Shown here one piece after another: positions 43,980 to 52,592 of a DNA stretch of 64,000 nt. This DNA comes from Halomonas elongata (GTDB taxonomy: Bacteria > Pseudomonadota > Gammaproteobacteria > Pseudomonadales > Halomonadaceae). The stretch lies in NCBI RefSeq assembly GCF_029081005.1, contig NZ_JAJQTQ010000002.1, forward strand, positions 124,001-188,000, given 5' to 3'. The notes below the pieces were generated by a model. That model searched no databases and had not been told where the DNA came from. It saw only the letters and a program-made list of their open reading frames with translations. Both the position numbers and the translations under genes were made by a program. How positions within the stretch are numbered: the first letter of the stretch is position 1; every line of letters begins with the position of its first letter.

Positions 43980-44189
43980 GGGAAACACTGCACAAATGAC
44001 TGCGCGGGCAAATCACTATGTTGCGTGGTGCTCGGAATCCTCACCTATACCCTATAGGCTCCGGTTGACTCGAAACCTCCGGTTTCTCGCCCCTTCGGGG
44101 CCATCCTTCGGATGTTTGTCGCTCCGCTCGGTGCTGCGCTCCATGCGCCTTGTGCTTTGCCCTGCTCGCCGATTTGTGCAGCGCTTCCC
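43980..44189. repeat. Dispersed palindromic repeat, copy 2
   Basis: About 210 bp bounded by GGGAAACACTGCACAAAT and its near-complement ATTTGTGCAGCGCTTCCC (16 of 18 positions pair). The ends differ from copies 1 and 3 at the same place on both sides (CACAAAT/ATTTGTG instead of TTAAAT/ATTTA), a compensatory change. Inside are different small hairpins (GCCCCTTCGGGGC, CATCCTTCGGATG) from those of copy 1. It lies between divergent-end neighbours peroxiredoxin and the nitrate transporter. Confidence 0.72.
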
Positions 44190-44231
44190 AGATAGTGGTG
44201 ACGTTGCATGGGGGGCATAGGGGGAAAGCGT

Positions 44232-44266
44232 AAAACGCCCCCGGCGCGTTGCCGCACCGAGGGCGC
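44232..44266 (-). terminator. Terminator of the nitrate/nitrite transporter gene
   Basis: On the minus strand GCGCCCTCGG pairs with CCGGGGGCG across a 12-nt loop, followed by TTTTACG. It lies about 18 bp after the stop. Confidence 0.65.
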
Positions 44267-44283
44267 TTCCAGGGAGGTCGCGC

Positions 44284-45633
44284 TCAGCGCAGCGAGAGGG
44301 CGCCGGAGCCGTTGTCGCCGGCGGCGTCGCGGTAGGCGGCGGTCTCCTCAGCCTCGACTTCGGGGGAGAAGCGCACTACCAGGGTGCAGAGGGCAGCGAT
44401 CACCACGGCAACACCGAGATAGAAGAGCCCCTGCTGGTAGCTGAGCGATTCGGAGCGGAACAGGAAGCCGGCCGCCACGGCGCCGGCGTTGCCGCCCGCA
44501 CCGACGATACCGGCCACGGCGCCCAGCGCCTTCTTGTTGACGAAGGGGACGATGCCGAAGGTGGCGCCCTCGGCCATCTGCACGAAGAGGCTGAAGACCA
44601 GCATGATGGCGATGGCCAGCGCCAGGACCTGCATCTGCGAGAAGAACATCAGGGCCACGCCTTCACAGAGCATGGCGATGAACAGCCAGCGAACCCGGCC
44701 TTTCAGGCCCCCGTTGCGGGCGAACAGGTCGGAGAAGATGCCGCCCAGGGTGCGGGCGAAGAGATTCATCAGGCCGAACAGCCCGGCGATCAGACCGGCG
44801 GTGGCCAGGGTCAGGTCGAAGTTGTCGAAGTAATAGATGGCGGCGATGTTGTTGATGGTCAGCTCGACACCGAAGCAGGCAGCATAGACCACGAACAATG
44901 CCCAGACGCGAATGTCCTTGGCGGCGGTAGCGAAACTCCGACCCATGCCGTGATCCCCGCTGGCCGGTGGCAGCTCGCCACGTTCGCGCAGCTCGGCGAA
45001 ATCGCCGTCGGGGGCGTCCTGGGTGAACATGTAATATGCGATACCGCAGAGGAAAAGCACCACGCCGGGCACCACCATGGCCAGGCGCCAGCCGAGGGCC
45101 TCGTTGACGCCGAGCATCAGCAGGCCGGAGAAGATCAGCGGCATCAGGATCTGGGTGGTGCCACCGCCCAGATTGCCCCAGCCCGCCGAGGTGGCATTGG
45201 CGGTGCCGACCACATTGGGGGCGAACATGATCGAGGTGTGGTACTGGGTGATCACGAAGGAGGCACCGATGGCGCCGATGGCCAGCCGAGCCAGGAAGAA
45301 GGCTTCGAAACTGTCGGCCAGGGCGATGCTCATCACCGGCAACGAGCCCAGGCACAGCAACCAGGTATAAGCACGACGCGGGCCGATGCGGTCGCAGAGC
45401 ACGCCGATGGCCAGTCGCACGATCACGGTAATGGCCACCGAGGCGATGATGGTGTTGCCGATCTGGGTCTTGGTCAGACCGAGATCATCGCGGACTACCG
45501 CCATCAGAGGGGCGATGCCGAACCAGCCGAAGAAGCAGATGTGAAAGGCGAACCACGAGAAGTGGAAGGCGCGCATCTGCGGTGTCTTGAGGGTGAACAG
45601 GCGAATCCTGTTGGCCTTGTTGCGGATTTCCAT
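44284..45633 (-). CDS. Nitrate/nitrite MFS transporter (NarK/NasA type)
   Basis: 449 residues with about 12 membrane segments. NNP-family signatures include GWGNLGGG after helix 4 and AGIVGAGGNAGAV near residue 390; FAFHICFFGWFGIAPLM forms the first helix. It should import nitrate for NasA, whose genes lie about 23 kb away. GAGG is 8 nt before the ATG at 45633 (MEIRNKANRI). A sigma-54-like promoter is visible upstream. Confidence 0.92.
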   Translation of the reverse strand: MEIRNKANRIRLFTLKTPQMRAFHFSWFAFHICFFGWFGIAPLMAVVRDDLGLTKTQIGNTIIASVAITVIVRLAIGVLCDRIGPRRAYTWLLCLGSLPVMSIALADSFEAFFLARLAIGAIGASFVITQYHTSIMFAPNVVGTANATSAGWGNLGGGTTQILMPLIFSGLLMLGVNEALGWRLAMVVPGVVLFLCGIAYYMFTQDAPDGDFAELRERGELPPASGDHGMGRSFATAAKDIRVWALFVVYAACFGVELTINNIAAIYYFDNFDLTLATAGLIAGLFGLMNLFARTLGGIFSDLFARNGGLKGRVRWLFIAMLCEGVALMFFSQMQVLALAIAIMLVFSLFVQMAEGATFGIVPFVNKKALGAVAGIVGAGGNAGAVAAGFLFRSESLSYQQGLFYLGVAVVIAALCTLVVRFSPEVEAEETAAYRDAAGDNGSGALSLR

Positions 45634-45756
45634 GGAGTGCCTCGTCGGGTGATTGTCGAACAACACGAGCCGGGCCTTCGCCGTTGAAGGTCGGGTTCGA
45701 CGCACTCGTACCGCGAGGGGCCTGGTCCACGTCCACCTTTTCTTTGGTATGGGTCA

Positions 45757-45772
45757 AGCACATGGTTTGCCA
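45757..45772 (-). promoter_or_regulatory. Putative sigma-54 promoter of the nitrate transporter
   Basis: On the minus strand TGGCAAACCATGTGCT keeps GG-N10-GC spacing and matches 9 of 12 defined consensus positions. Initiation would be near 45746, giving a leader of about 113 nt. Confidence 0.45.
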
Positions 45773-45915
45773 ATATTTAATATGGCCTTTGTTTTCATGT
45801 GTTTGGGATTTTATAGGGGCTCAAGAGCGCGGCGTTGGCGGGCCCTGACGATGCATGGAGGTGCGAGACGCGGTGGCAGCGCCCCGCCTTGGTGCCAGCG
45901 GGCGGGGCGATCGAG

Positions 45916-46644
45916 TCACTGCATGGCGAGGCGGGAGTCGTTGCCGGGGCAGCGCAGGTAGGTGGATTGGCTGAGCCATTCCTGGTCGGGATAGTAGGTG
46001 AAAAGGTACTGATGATCCTTGAGGCTGTTGATCAGCGGCACGGCGACTTCCTCGCGCACGGCCGGGCAGCCATGACTGCGACCGAGCCGGCCGGCCTTCT
46101 CGATGAAGGCTTCACTGACATAGTCGGCGCCGTGCATCACGATGGCGCGCTGGTAGGCGAGGTCGTTGACGCCCGGCTCCAGCCCTTTCAAGCGAAGCGA
46201 ATAGCCATTGCTGCCTTCATAGCTGTTGAGAGTGCGAAACAGCCCGATACTGGACTGATGGCTCTCGGGAACATTGGAGAAGGCCGTGGCCATGTTGTCG
46301 CCGGATCCCTGGCCGTGCGAGACCAGTTCGCGGAACATCAGTCGATCGCGGCGCAGGTCGAAGACCCAGAGTCTGGGTTTGGTGGAGGGCAGCGAGAAGT
46401 CGATCACCGCCAGGCGGTCGGCACCGGGATCGGCGCAGCTCAGGGCCCGGGCCGCCAGATGGAGAACGCCGGGATTGGCGCGGGGCGCCATGCGTGTCAA
46501 TTGCTGTGCCAGGGGCGGTTGGTCGAGTTGTTGAGGCGTGAAGGCCCGGACCATGAAATCTCCCGCCTGCAGCGGGGAAGCGAGTAACATCAAGGCGCCG
46601 GTCAGTAAGAAGCCGACCAATCGGCGGAGCTTGCAATGTGGCAT
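45916..46644 (-). CDS. Murein L,D-transpeptidase catalytic-domain family protein
   Basis: 242 residues with a signal peptide (about 1-27, ending LQA). The catalytic region is RAIVMHGADYVSE and then GRLGRSHGCPAV, whose Cys is the nucleophile; this is the second YkuD subfamily (periplasmic peptidoglycan remodelling). It is divergent from the larger L,D-transpeptidase 170 bp away. A GC-rich stem at 45880-45909 follows the stop but lacks a T tail. Confidence 0.87.
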   Translation of the reverse strand: MPHCKLRRLVGFLLTGALMLLASPLQAGDFMVRAFTPQQLDQPPLAQQLTRMAPRANPGVLHLAARALSCADPGADRLAVIDFSLPSTKPRLWVFDLRRDRLMFRELVSHGQGSGDNMATAFSNVPESHQSSIGLFRTLNSYEGSNGYSLRLKGLEPGVNDLAYQRAIVMHGADYVSEAFIEKAGRLGRSHGCPAVREEVAVPLINSLKDHQYLFTYYPDQEWLSQSTYLRCPGNDSRLAMQ

Positions 46645-46814
46645 CCTGCGAGTTCCCGTCGATGATATTCAGGACCGGTATCGATCCATTGTGATCGTTC
46701 GGAGTCCAGTTCGTATTTCCTGTGGCGCTTTCCCATCGTGCGCCATCTGGCATTATTATGACGATACTGGCCTGGATGGCCAATTTTGTCGACGATTCGC
46801 AGGGAGGTCACGTC

Positions 46815-48455
46815 ATGTTCGCCACCGAGATTCGGTATACAGGTTTTCATCGCGGCGCCTGGGTCCTGGGGATCTGGCTGGCACTGGCCGGACCCGCCAT
46901 GGCCCAGGCGGAAGCCCCCGCGTCGCCGCAAAGCGGTCAGCCATTGAGCGAACGTCTGGCCGAGGCTTCCTCCCAATTGCGCAATCTCTATGCGGTGCGT
47001 GACGACCGCCCGATCTGGCGCGACGGTGATACCGTGGACGCCCTGATCGAGTCGCTGAAGGGGCTGGATGCCGATGGCCTCTCGCCGAGCGATTATCGCC
47101 CCGACGAGCTTCAGGCGGCCTCCCGGTCGGCGCTCATGGAGGGTGCCAGCAGGGACGCAAGGGCTCGCTTCGAGGTACGGGCCAGCCGTACTCTGCTGGC
47201 GGCCCTGACGCATCTGCAGCGCGGCAAGGTCGACCCGCATCGCATCGATGATGACTGGGACCTGTCCATCGAGCCACCCTCGCTTGATCTGGCCGCCATC
47301 TCGCAAGCACTGGATGCAGGCAAGGTATCCGCGGCGATCGACCTGGCACGTCCGCCCTACGAGCCCTATGACCAGTTGCGCGAGGGTCTGGCCCGCTATC
47401 GGGATATCGAGCGCCAGGGGGGCTGGCCGGCGCTGATGAGCCTCGAGGAGCCGTTGCGCCCCGGTGATACCAGCGAGGGCGTGACCGCTTTGCGCGAGCG
47501 ACTGGCGGCGATCGGCAACACCCAGGTCGTGGCAGCCGACGAGGGCTATTATCCGGCCGTCGAGCTGCGCGCGCCCGAGCCGCGGGTCTATGACCAGGCT
47601 CTGGTCGATGCCGTGAAGCGTTTTCAGCGTCATCACCTCCTGGCCGACGATGGGGTGGTGGGGCCACGCACACTCGATGCCCTGAACATGAGTGTCGACC
47701 GCCGCATCGATCAGATTCGCGCCAACATGGAGCGTGCCCGCTGGCTGTTGCACGGGCTGCCGGAGTCCTTCGTGCTGGTCGACATCGCCGGCTATGACCT
47801 GCGCTACTTCCGCCCCAACGGCGATACCTGGCGGTCAAGAATCGTGGTCGGACAGCCTTACCGGCGGACCCCGTCGCTGCGCTCCGAAATAACCCATCTG
47901 ACCGTCAACCCGACCTGGACGGTGCCACCGACCATCATGCGTGAAGATGTGTTGCCCGAGGTGCGGCGCAATCTCGATTATCTGGAGCGCAAGAACCTCT
48001 CGGTATTGAGTCCTTCAGGGGAGGGACTGGATCCGGAGAACGTCGACTGGTCGAACCCCGGCGGGGTGATGCTGCGTCAGCAGGCCGGGCCGAACAATCC
48101 CCTCGGGCAACTGGTGGTGCGCTTCCCCAATGATCACATGGTCTATCTGCATGACACGCCGTCGCGGGGCCTCTTCAACCGTTCGCAACGGGCGCTCAGC
48201 TCCGGCTGTATCCGCGTGGAGGGCGTGCTGGAACTGGCGCAACTGTTGTTCGACGATACGGGGACCGAGGCCGATGCCCGACGCCTGATCGCCGATGGCA
48301 AGACCCGCAATGTGCTGTTGAAGCGCCACGTGCCGGTGGTACTGCACTACTGGACCGTGCAGCCGGAACCGGATGGCGAACTGGCCTTCCGGCCGGATAT
48401 CTATGATCGCGATGATGCGCTGATCGACGCGCTGGATCGTTCCGTGGCGCTTTGA
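46815..48455 (+). CDS. L,D-transpeptidase with peptidoglycan-binding domain (YcbB/LdtD-like)
   Basis: 546 residues. Signal peptide about 1-34 (ending AMAQA); a helical N-terminal scaffold; a peptidoglycan-binding repeat (LRPGDTSEGVTALRERL and AVKRFQRHHLLADDGVVG); the YkuD catalytic domain has VYLHDTPSRGLF and SSGCIRVEG with the nucleophilic Cys. It forms 3-3 cross-links in the periplasm. The start at 46815 (MFATEIRYTG) has GGAGG 8 nt upstream. Length fits the YcbB class. Confidence 0.9.
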   Translation: MFATEIRYTGFHRGAWVLGIWLALAGPAMAQAEAPASPQSGQPLSERLAEASSQLRNLYAVRDDRPIWRDGDTVDALIESLKGLDADGLSPSDYRPDELQAASRSALMEGASRDARARFEVRASRTLLAALTHLQRGKVDPHRIDDDWDLSIEPPSLDLAAISQALDAGKVSAAIDLARPPYEPYDQLREGLARYRDIERQGGWPALMSLEEPLRPGDTSEGVTALRERLAAIGNTQVVAADEGYYPAVELRAPEPRVYDQALVDAVKRFQRHHLLADDGVVGPRTLDALNMSVDRRIDQIRANMERARWLLHGLPESFVLVDIAGYDLRYFRPNGDTWRSRIVVGQPYRRTPSLRSEITHLTVNPTWTVPPTIMREDVLPEVRRNLDYLERKNLSVLSPSGEGLDPENVDWSNPGGVMLRQQAGPNNPLGQLVVRFPNDHMVYLHDTPSRGLFNRSQRALSSGCIRVEGVLELAQLLFDDTGTEADARRLIADGKTRNVLLKRHVPVVLHYWTVQPEPDGELAFRPDIYDRDDALIDALDRSVAL

Positions 48456-48529
48456 GGCATCGACTGCCTGCCATCGCCGTCCTGCGTCAGGGCCGATACG
48501 AGCCAGTCCTTGATCTGAGCGGCAGCGGG

Positions 48530-48775
48530 ACTGATCGGCGGATGGCGGCGATGTTCGGCACGCGTTACATGGCCACGCTGTATGGCGTGGTGTTTCTCGG
48601 CCATCAGTTCGGCAGTTTCTGGGGGGTGTGGCTGGGAGGATGGCTGTTCGAGGCCACCGGCAGCTACGCCGGCCTCTGGTGGACCGGCGTGGTACTTGGT
48701 GTGGTGGCAGTGGTGCTGCACTGGCCGATTCGTGAAGCCCCGGTCGAGTCCGCCGGCATGGCGCCGGCGAACTGA
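48530..48775 (+). pseudogene. C-terminal remnant of an MFS transporter
   Basis: The frame from about 48542 reads MFGTRYMATLYGVVFLGHQF, then GVWLGGWLFEATGSY and a last hydrophobic helix, which are the final two to three helices of an MFS carrier. About 300 residues that should precede it are missing. It follows the L,D-transpeptidase stop directly, so a deletion joined the two. Confidence 0.6.
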
Positions 48776-48786
48776 CCGAGACTCTC

Positions 48787-50019
48787 TCAGGTACGTTTCG
48801 CCTCGGCAGCCTCCTTGGCGCGATCCTTGTCCTTGAAGGCCACCAGGAAGAGCAGCAGGACGGCGAGGGCGAAGAGCGCAGGGAACAGCCAGATGCCTTG
48901 CCAGTCATGACCGCTGGCGGTGGCGTAGTGGTCGGTGACCAGGCCGGCGACCCAGAAGCCGATCAGCATGCCGACCCCGTAGGTGGCCAGCGTGATCATG
49001 CCCTGGGCGGCACTCTGGAAGCGTTCGCCGGCGCGTGCATCGGTATAGATCTGTCCCGAGACGAAGAAGAAGTCGTAGCAGACGCCGTGCAGGGCGATGC
49101 CGATCAGCAGCAGGTAGACGCCTTCACCGGCATCGCCGACCGCGAAGAGGGCATAACGCACCGCCCAGGCCAGCATGCCGACGATCAGCGTGATCTTGAT
49201 GCCGAAGCGGTGGATGAAGATCGGCAGCAGCAGCATGAACAGGACTTCCGAGACCTGTCCCAGGGTCATCTTGCCGGTGGGGTTGGCCACGCCGATCTCC
49301 GCCAGGAAGGGGTTGGCGTTCTGGTAGTAGAAGGCCAGCGGAATGCAGATCAGCACCGAGGCGATAAAGAAGATCGCGTAGTTGCGGTCATTGAGCAATT
49401 GAAGGGCATCGAGTCCGAGGATTTCCTTCAGGCCGCCCTTGCGGGTGTCCGCTCGGGGTGGTGTGGCCGGCAGGGTAAAGCAGTAGATGCCCAGAGCCAG
49501 CGAGGCGATGGCGCACATCAGGAAGGTGTTGCGCAGGGCGCCGCCGGCGATGGCCTCGGCGCCGTCCCAGGAGAACAGGTAGCTGATTGCCAGGCCGGCG
49601 AGAATCCAGCCGATGGTACCCCAGACCCGAATCCTGGCGAATTCCTGCGAGGGGTCGCGCATCTGGCGGAAGGAGACCGAGTTCACCAACGCCAGGGTGG
49701 GCATGTAGAGGATCATGTAGACCAGGACCAGCGGGTAGAAGGACGCGAAGTCCTGTGAGCGGTACAGGGCGAACATCAGGGCGGCACCGGCCAGGTGCAG
49801 CACGCCGAGGATGCGCTCGGCGTTGAAGTAGCGATCGGCGATCAGGCCGATGATGAAGGGCGCGATGATCGCGCCCCATGACTGGGTGGAGAAGGCCATG
49901 CCGATCTGGCCTCCACTGGCGTCCAGGTTCTGGGAGAGAAAGGTGCCCAGGGTGACGAACCAGCCGCCCCAGATGAAGAACTGCAGAAACATCATGATGC
50001 CGAGCCGTGTGCGTAGCAT
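48787..50019 (-). CDS. MFS transporter, nucleoside:H+ symporter-like (NupG-type)
   Basis: 410 residues, 12 predicted helices. It opens LGIMMFLQFFIWGGWFVTLG, typical of the NupG/XapB and related sugar symporters, with QSWGAIIAPFIIGLIADRYF between helices 2 and 3. With an isomerase and a Gfo/Idh/MocA dehydrogenase upstream on the same strand, the substrate is more likely a sugar or cyclitol than a nucleoside (inference). Confidence 0.85.
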   Translation of the reverse strand: MLRTRLGIMMFLQFFIWGGWFVTLGTFLSQNLDASGGQIGMAFSTQSWGAIIAPFIIGLIADRYFNAERILGVLHLAGAALMFALYRSQDFASFYPLVLVYMILYMPTLALVNSVSFRQMRDPSQEFARIRVWGTIGWILAGLAISYLFSWDGAEAIAGGALRNTFLMCAIASLALGIYCFTLPATPPRADTRKGGLKEILGLDALQLLNDRNYAIFFIASVLICIPLAFYYQNANPFLAEIGVANPTGKMTLGQVSEVLFMLLLPIFIHRFGIKITLIVGMLAWAVRYALFAVGDAGEGVYLLLIGIALHGVCYDFFFVSGQIYTDARAGERFQSAAQGMITLATYGVGMLIGFWVAGLVTDHYATASGHDWQGIWLFPALFALAVLLLFLVAFKDKDRAKEAAEAKRT

Positions 50020-50048
50020 GGCGAACCCTCGTTATTGTGTGGTGGGTG

Positions 50049-51128
50049 TCAGTGCGTTTCGTCGAGCCCCAGCAGGCGTCGGTTGCGCCCCGGGTCCGAG
50101 CCGGTATCGGCGAAGTCGTCGAAGGCCTTGTCGGCACGCTGGATCAGGTGACGGGCGATGAAGGGCGCGCCCTCGGCGGCCCCCTGGGCGGCGTCCTTGA
50201 GACAGCATTCCCATTCGAGTACTGCCCAGCCGTCGTAGCCGTACTGAGTGAGCCGGGAGAAGATGCCCTTGAAGTCGACCTGGCCATCGCCCAGTGAACG
50301 GAAACGGCCGGGGCGGTCGACCCATCCCTGATATCCGCCATAGACCCCGCTGCGGGCGCTGGGCGTGAACTCTGCATCCTTGACGTGGAACATGCCGATC
50401 CGCTCGTGGTAGCGATCGATGAAGCCCAGGTAGTCGAGTTGCTGCAGCACCATGTGGCTGGGGTCGAAGAGGATCTTCGCCCGGGGATGACCGTCCACGG
50501 CATCGAGGAATCGCTCGAAGGTGGCGCCGTCGTGCAGGTCTTCGCCCGGGTGAATCTCGAAGCACAGGTCGACGCCTTGCTCGTCGAAGACATCGAGGAT
50601 CGGCCGCCAACGACGGGCCAGTTCGGCGAAACCGTCCTCGATCAGCCCCGACGGCCGTTGCGGCCAGGGATAGAAGTAGGGCCACAGCAGGGCGCCGGAG
50701 AAGGTGCCGTGTGCGTTCAGCCCCAGGCGACGGCTGGCGCGGGCGGCGAGCTTGAGTTGCGCCTCGGCCCAGTGCCGGCGTGCGTCGGGTCGCCCATGCA
50801 GGTGCGCGGGTGCGAAACCGTCGAAGAGTTCATCGAAGGCGGGATGCACGGCCACCAGCTGTCCCTGGAGATGGGTGGAGAGCTCGCTGATCGCCACACC
50901 GGCCTCGGCGCAGCGTCCGATCAGCTCGTCGCAGTAATCCTGACTGTCGGCGGCGAGTTCGAGGTCGATCAGGCGTGGGTCGACCGTCGGCATCTGGACG
51001 CCGCGATAGCCGAGTGAGGCGGCCCAGCGGGTGATCGTGTCGAGATCATCGAAAGGCGGGTGATCGTCGAGGAACTGGGCGAGAAAGAGTGCCGGCCCCT
51101 TGATGCCGTCGTCGTGTGTGCGCGTCAT
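50049..51128 (-). CDS. Sugar phosphate isomerase/epimerase (xylose isomerase-like TIM barrel)
   Basis: 359 residues. Metal ligands are likely the Glu in DLCFEIHPGEDLHDG, the Asp/His in ILFDPSHM, the His in MFHVKDAEF and the late Glu in WAVLEWE. The family isomerises or epimerises keto-sugars or dehydrates inosose; the exact substrate cannot be read. Its start overlaps the stop of the upstream dehydrogenase by 4 bp. Confidence 0.87.
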   Translation of the reverse strand: MTRTHDDGIKGPALFLAQFLDDHPPFDDLDTITRWAASLGYRGVQMPTVDPRLIDLELAADSQDYCDELIGRCAEAGVAISELSTHLQGQLVAVHPAFDELFDGFAPAHLHGRPDARRHWAEAQLKLAARASRRLGLNAHGTFSGALLWPYFYPWPQRPSGLIEDGFAELARRWRPILDVFDEQGVDLCFEIHPGEDLHDGATFERFLDAVDGHPRAKILFDPSHMVLQQLDYLGFIDRYHERIGMFHVKDAEFTPSARSGVYGGYQGWVDRPGRFRSLGDGQVDFKGIFSRLTQYGYDGWAVLEWECCLKDAAQGAAEGAPFIARHLIQRADKAFDDFADTGSDPGRNRRLLGLDETH

Positions 51129-52315
51129 GTCGTTGTCTCCGCGTCATCCCGCTGGGGGGCGTCATCGAGCGATGTCCACTTGGCAGTGCTGGCCTGGCTT
51201 TTCAGCAGGGCCTCGATGAAGGCCATGCCACGCAGGCCCTCGGCCATGCCGGGGACGCCCGCGGCGGCACCGTGCTCGCCACGCCGGACGGCGTCGGCGA
51301 AGTCGCGATAGAGGTTGGCCAGGGCTTCCAGATAGCCCTCGGGATGGCCACCGGGCAGGCGCAGGCGCTCCAGGGCCTCCGGTGCCAGGCCGGGCTGGTC
51401 GATCCCCGCGCGCAGCACGCGCATGGGCTCGTCGAGGCGCCGGTGGACCAGGGTGTTGGGCTCCATCTGTTGCCATTCCAGCGCGCCGCGATCGCCATAC
51501 AGGCGAATCTTCAGGGCATTCTCCTCGCCGGTGCAGACCTGGCTGGCCATCAGGGTGCCGCTGGCGCCTTCGGCGGTGCGGAACAGGGCGTCGCCGTCAT
51601 CGTCCAGGCGCCGTTGTTCGCCGTGAGTGCCGAGGGCGGCGCAGAGCTCGGTGACGTGGTGTCCCGAGATGAACTCGGCGAGACCGAAGGCGTGAGTGCC
51701 GATGTCGGCCATGCATCCGCTGGCACCGGCGATGTCGGGATCGGTGCGCCATCCCGCCTGCTTGTTGCCGGTGCCCTCGAGGTTGGTGCCGAGCCAGCCC
51801 TGGGGATATTCGACGTGAATCTTGCGCAGGCGGCCGAGCTCGCCATCGCGCACCAGGCGGCGTGCCTGCCAGACCATGGGGTAGCCGAGATAGGTGTGGG
51901 CGAGGCCGTAGAGGCCCGCGCCCGCATCGAGCGTGGTGGCGAGCTGGCGTGCTTCCGCCAGGGTGGTCGCTGCCGGCTTCTCGCAGAAGACATGGAAGCC
52001 CGCCTCGAGCGCGGCCTGGCTGATGGGCACGTGCAGGTGATTGGGCGTGACCACGACCAGCATGTCCATGCGCTGGTCATCGGGGAGCCGGTGTTCGCCG
52101 TCGATCAGTGCTTGCCAATCGGGGTAGAGGCGTCGTGTCGACAGGCCGCAGGCCTCGCCGGTGCGGGCGTTGTTGTCGGGGTCGCGGCTGAAGCTGGCGC
52201 AGACCAGTTCCAGCTCGCCATCCAGAGCGGCGGCCAGGCGATGCACTCGTCCGATGAAGGCGCCTTCGCCGCCACCGATCATGCCCATGCGCACGCGTCG
52301 TTTCGTCGTTGCCAT
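51125..52315 (-). CDS. Gfo/Idh/MocA family NAD(P)-dependent oxidoreductase
   Basis: 396 residues. The dinucleotide motif is GMIGGGEGAFIG, followed by TPNHLHVPISQAALEAG and the catalytic Lys in VFCEKP. The C-terminal domain carries SGCMADIGTHAF. The enzyme oxidises a sugar or cyclitol hydroxyl. GGAGG precedes the ATG at 52315. A 16-bp palindromic operator lies 54 bp upstream, so it is the first gene of an operon with the isomerase and transporter. Confidence 0.9.
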   Translation of the reverse strand: MATTKRRVRMGMIGGGEGAFIGRVHRLAAALDGELELVCASFSRDPDNNARTGEACGLSTRRLYPDWQALIDGEHRLPDDQRMDMLVVVTPNHLHVPISQAALEAGFHVFCEKPAATTLAEARQLATTLDAGAGLYGLAHTYLGYPMVWQARRLVRDGELGRLRKIHVEYPQGWLGTNLEGTGNKQAGWRTDPDIAGASGCMADIGTHAFGLAEFISGHHVTELCAALGTHGEQRRLDDDGDALFRTAEGASGTLMASQVCTGEENALKIRLYGDRGALEWQQMEPNTLVHRRLDEPMRVLRAGIDQPGLAPEALERLRLPGGHPEGYLEALANLYRDFADAVRRGEHGAAAGVPGMAEGLRGMAFIEALLKSQASTAKWTSLDDAPQRDDAETTT

Positions 52316-52368
52316 TCGTCCTCCACAGGAATGCGGCCGAACTCGTGTCGAGTCGGTTCGATGCATGA

Positions 52369-52384
52369 ATGTAACCGGTTACAT
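52369..52384. promoter_or_regulatory. LacI-family operator
   Basis: ATGTAACCGGTTACAT is a perfect 16-bp palindrome with the central CpG typical of LacI/GalR operators (compare TGTAACCGNTTACA types). It lies between the dehydrogenase operon and the divergent LacI gene and is the likely site of that repressor. Confidence 0.7.
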
Positions 52385-52430
52385 TTTGCTGAAAACTAGC
52401 CCGTGAATCGTATGGGTTCAATGAGACTTA

Positions 52431-52477
52431 GGTCTTGTACGAAAAGTCGGCGAGGGCAGACACTTTTCGTAAAGACC
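52431..52477. repeat. Near-perfect inverted repeat upstream of lacI
   Basis: GGTCTTGTACGAAAAGT (52431-52447) pairs with ACTTTTCGTAAAGACC (52462-52477) apart from one unpaired G, around a 14-nt loop. It could be an IS-end pair left behind, a tiny palindromic unit or an RNA hairpin in the lacI leader. No T tail, so not an obvious terminator. Confidence 0.5.
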
Positions 52478-52592
52478 CTCGGTCGCAAGGGCGAGAGCGG
52501 GCACAACGGTGAGCCCGGTGCAACGATGCAGTAGACTGGCTGCATGGCGACGCCGAGTTGTCCGATGAGATCGAGGAGGTTCACAGCCAGGC

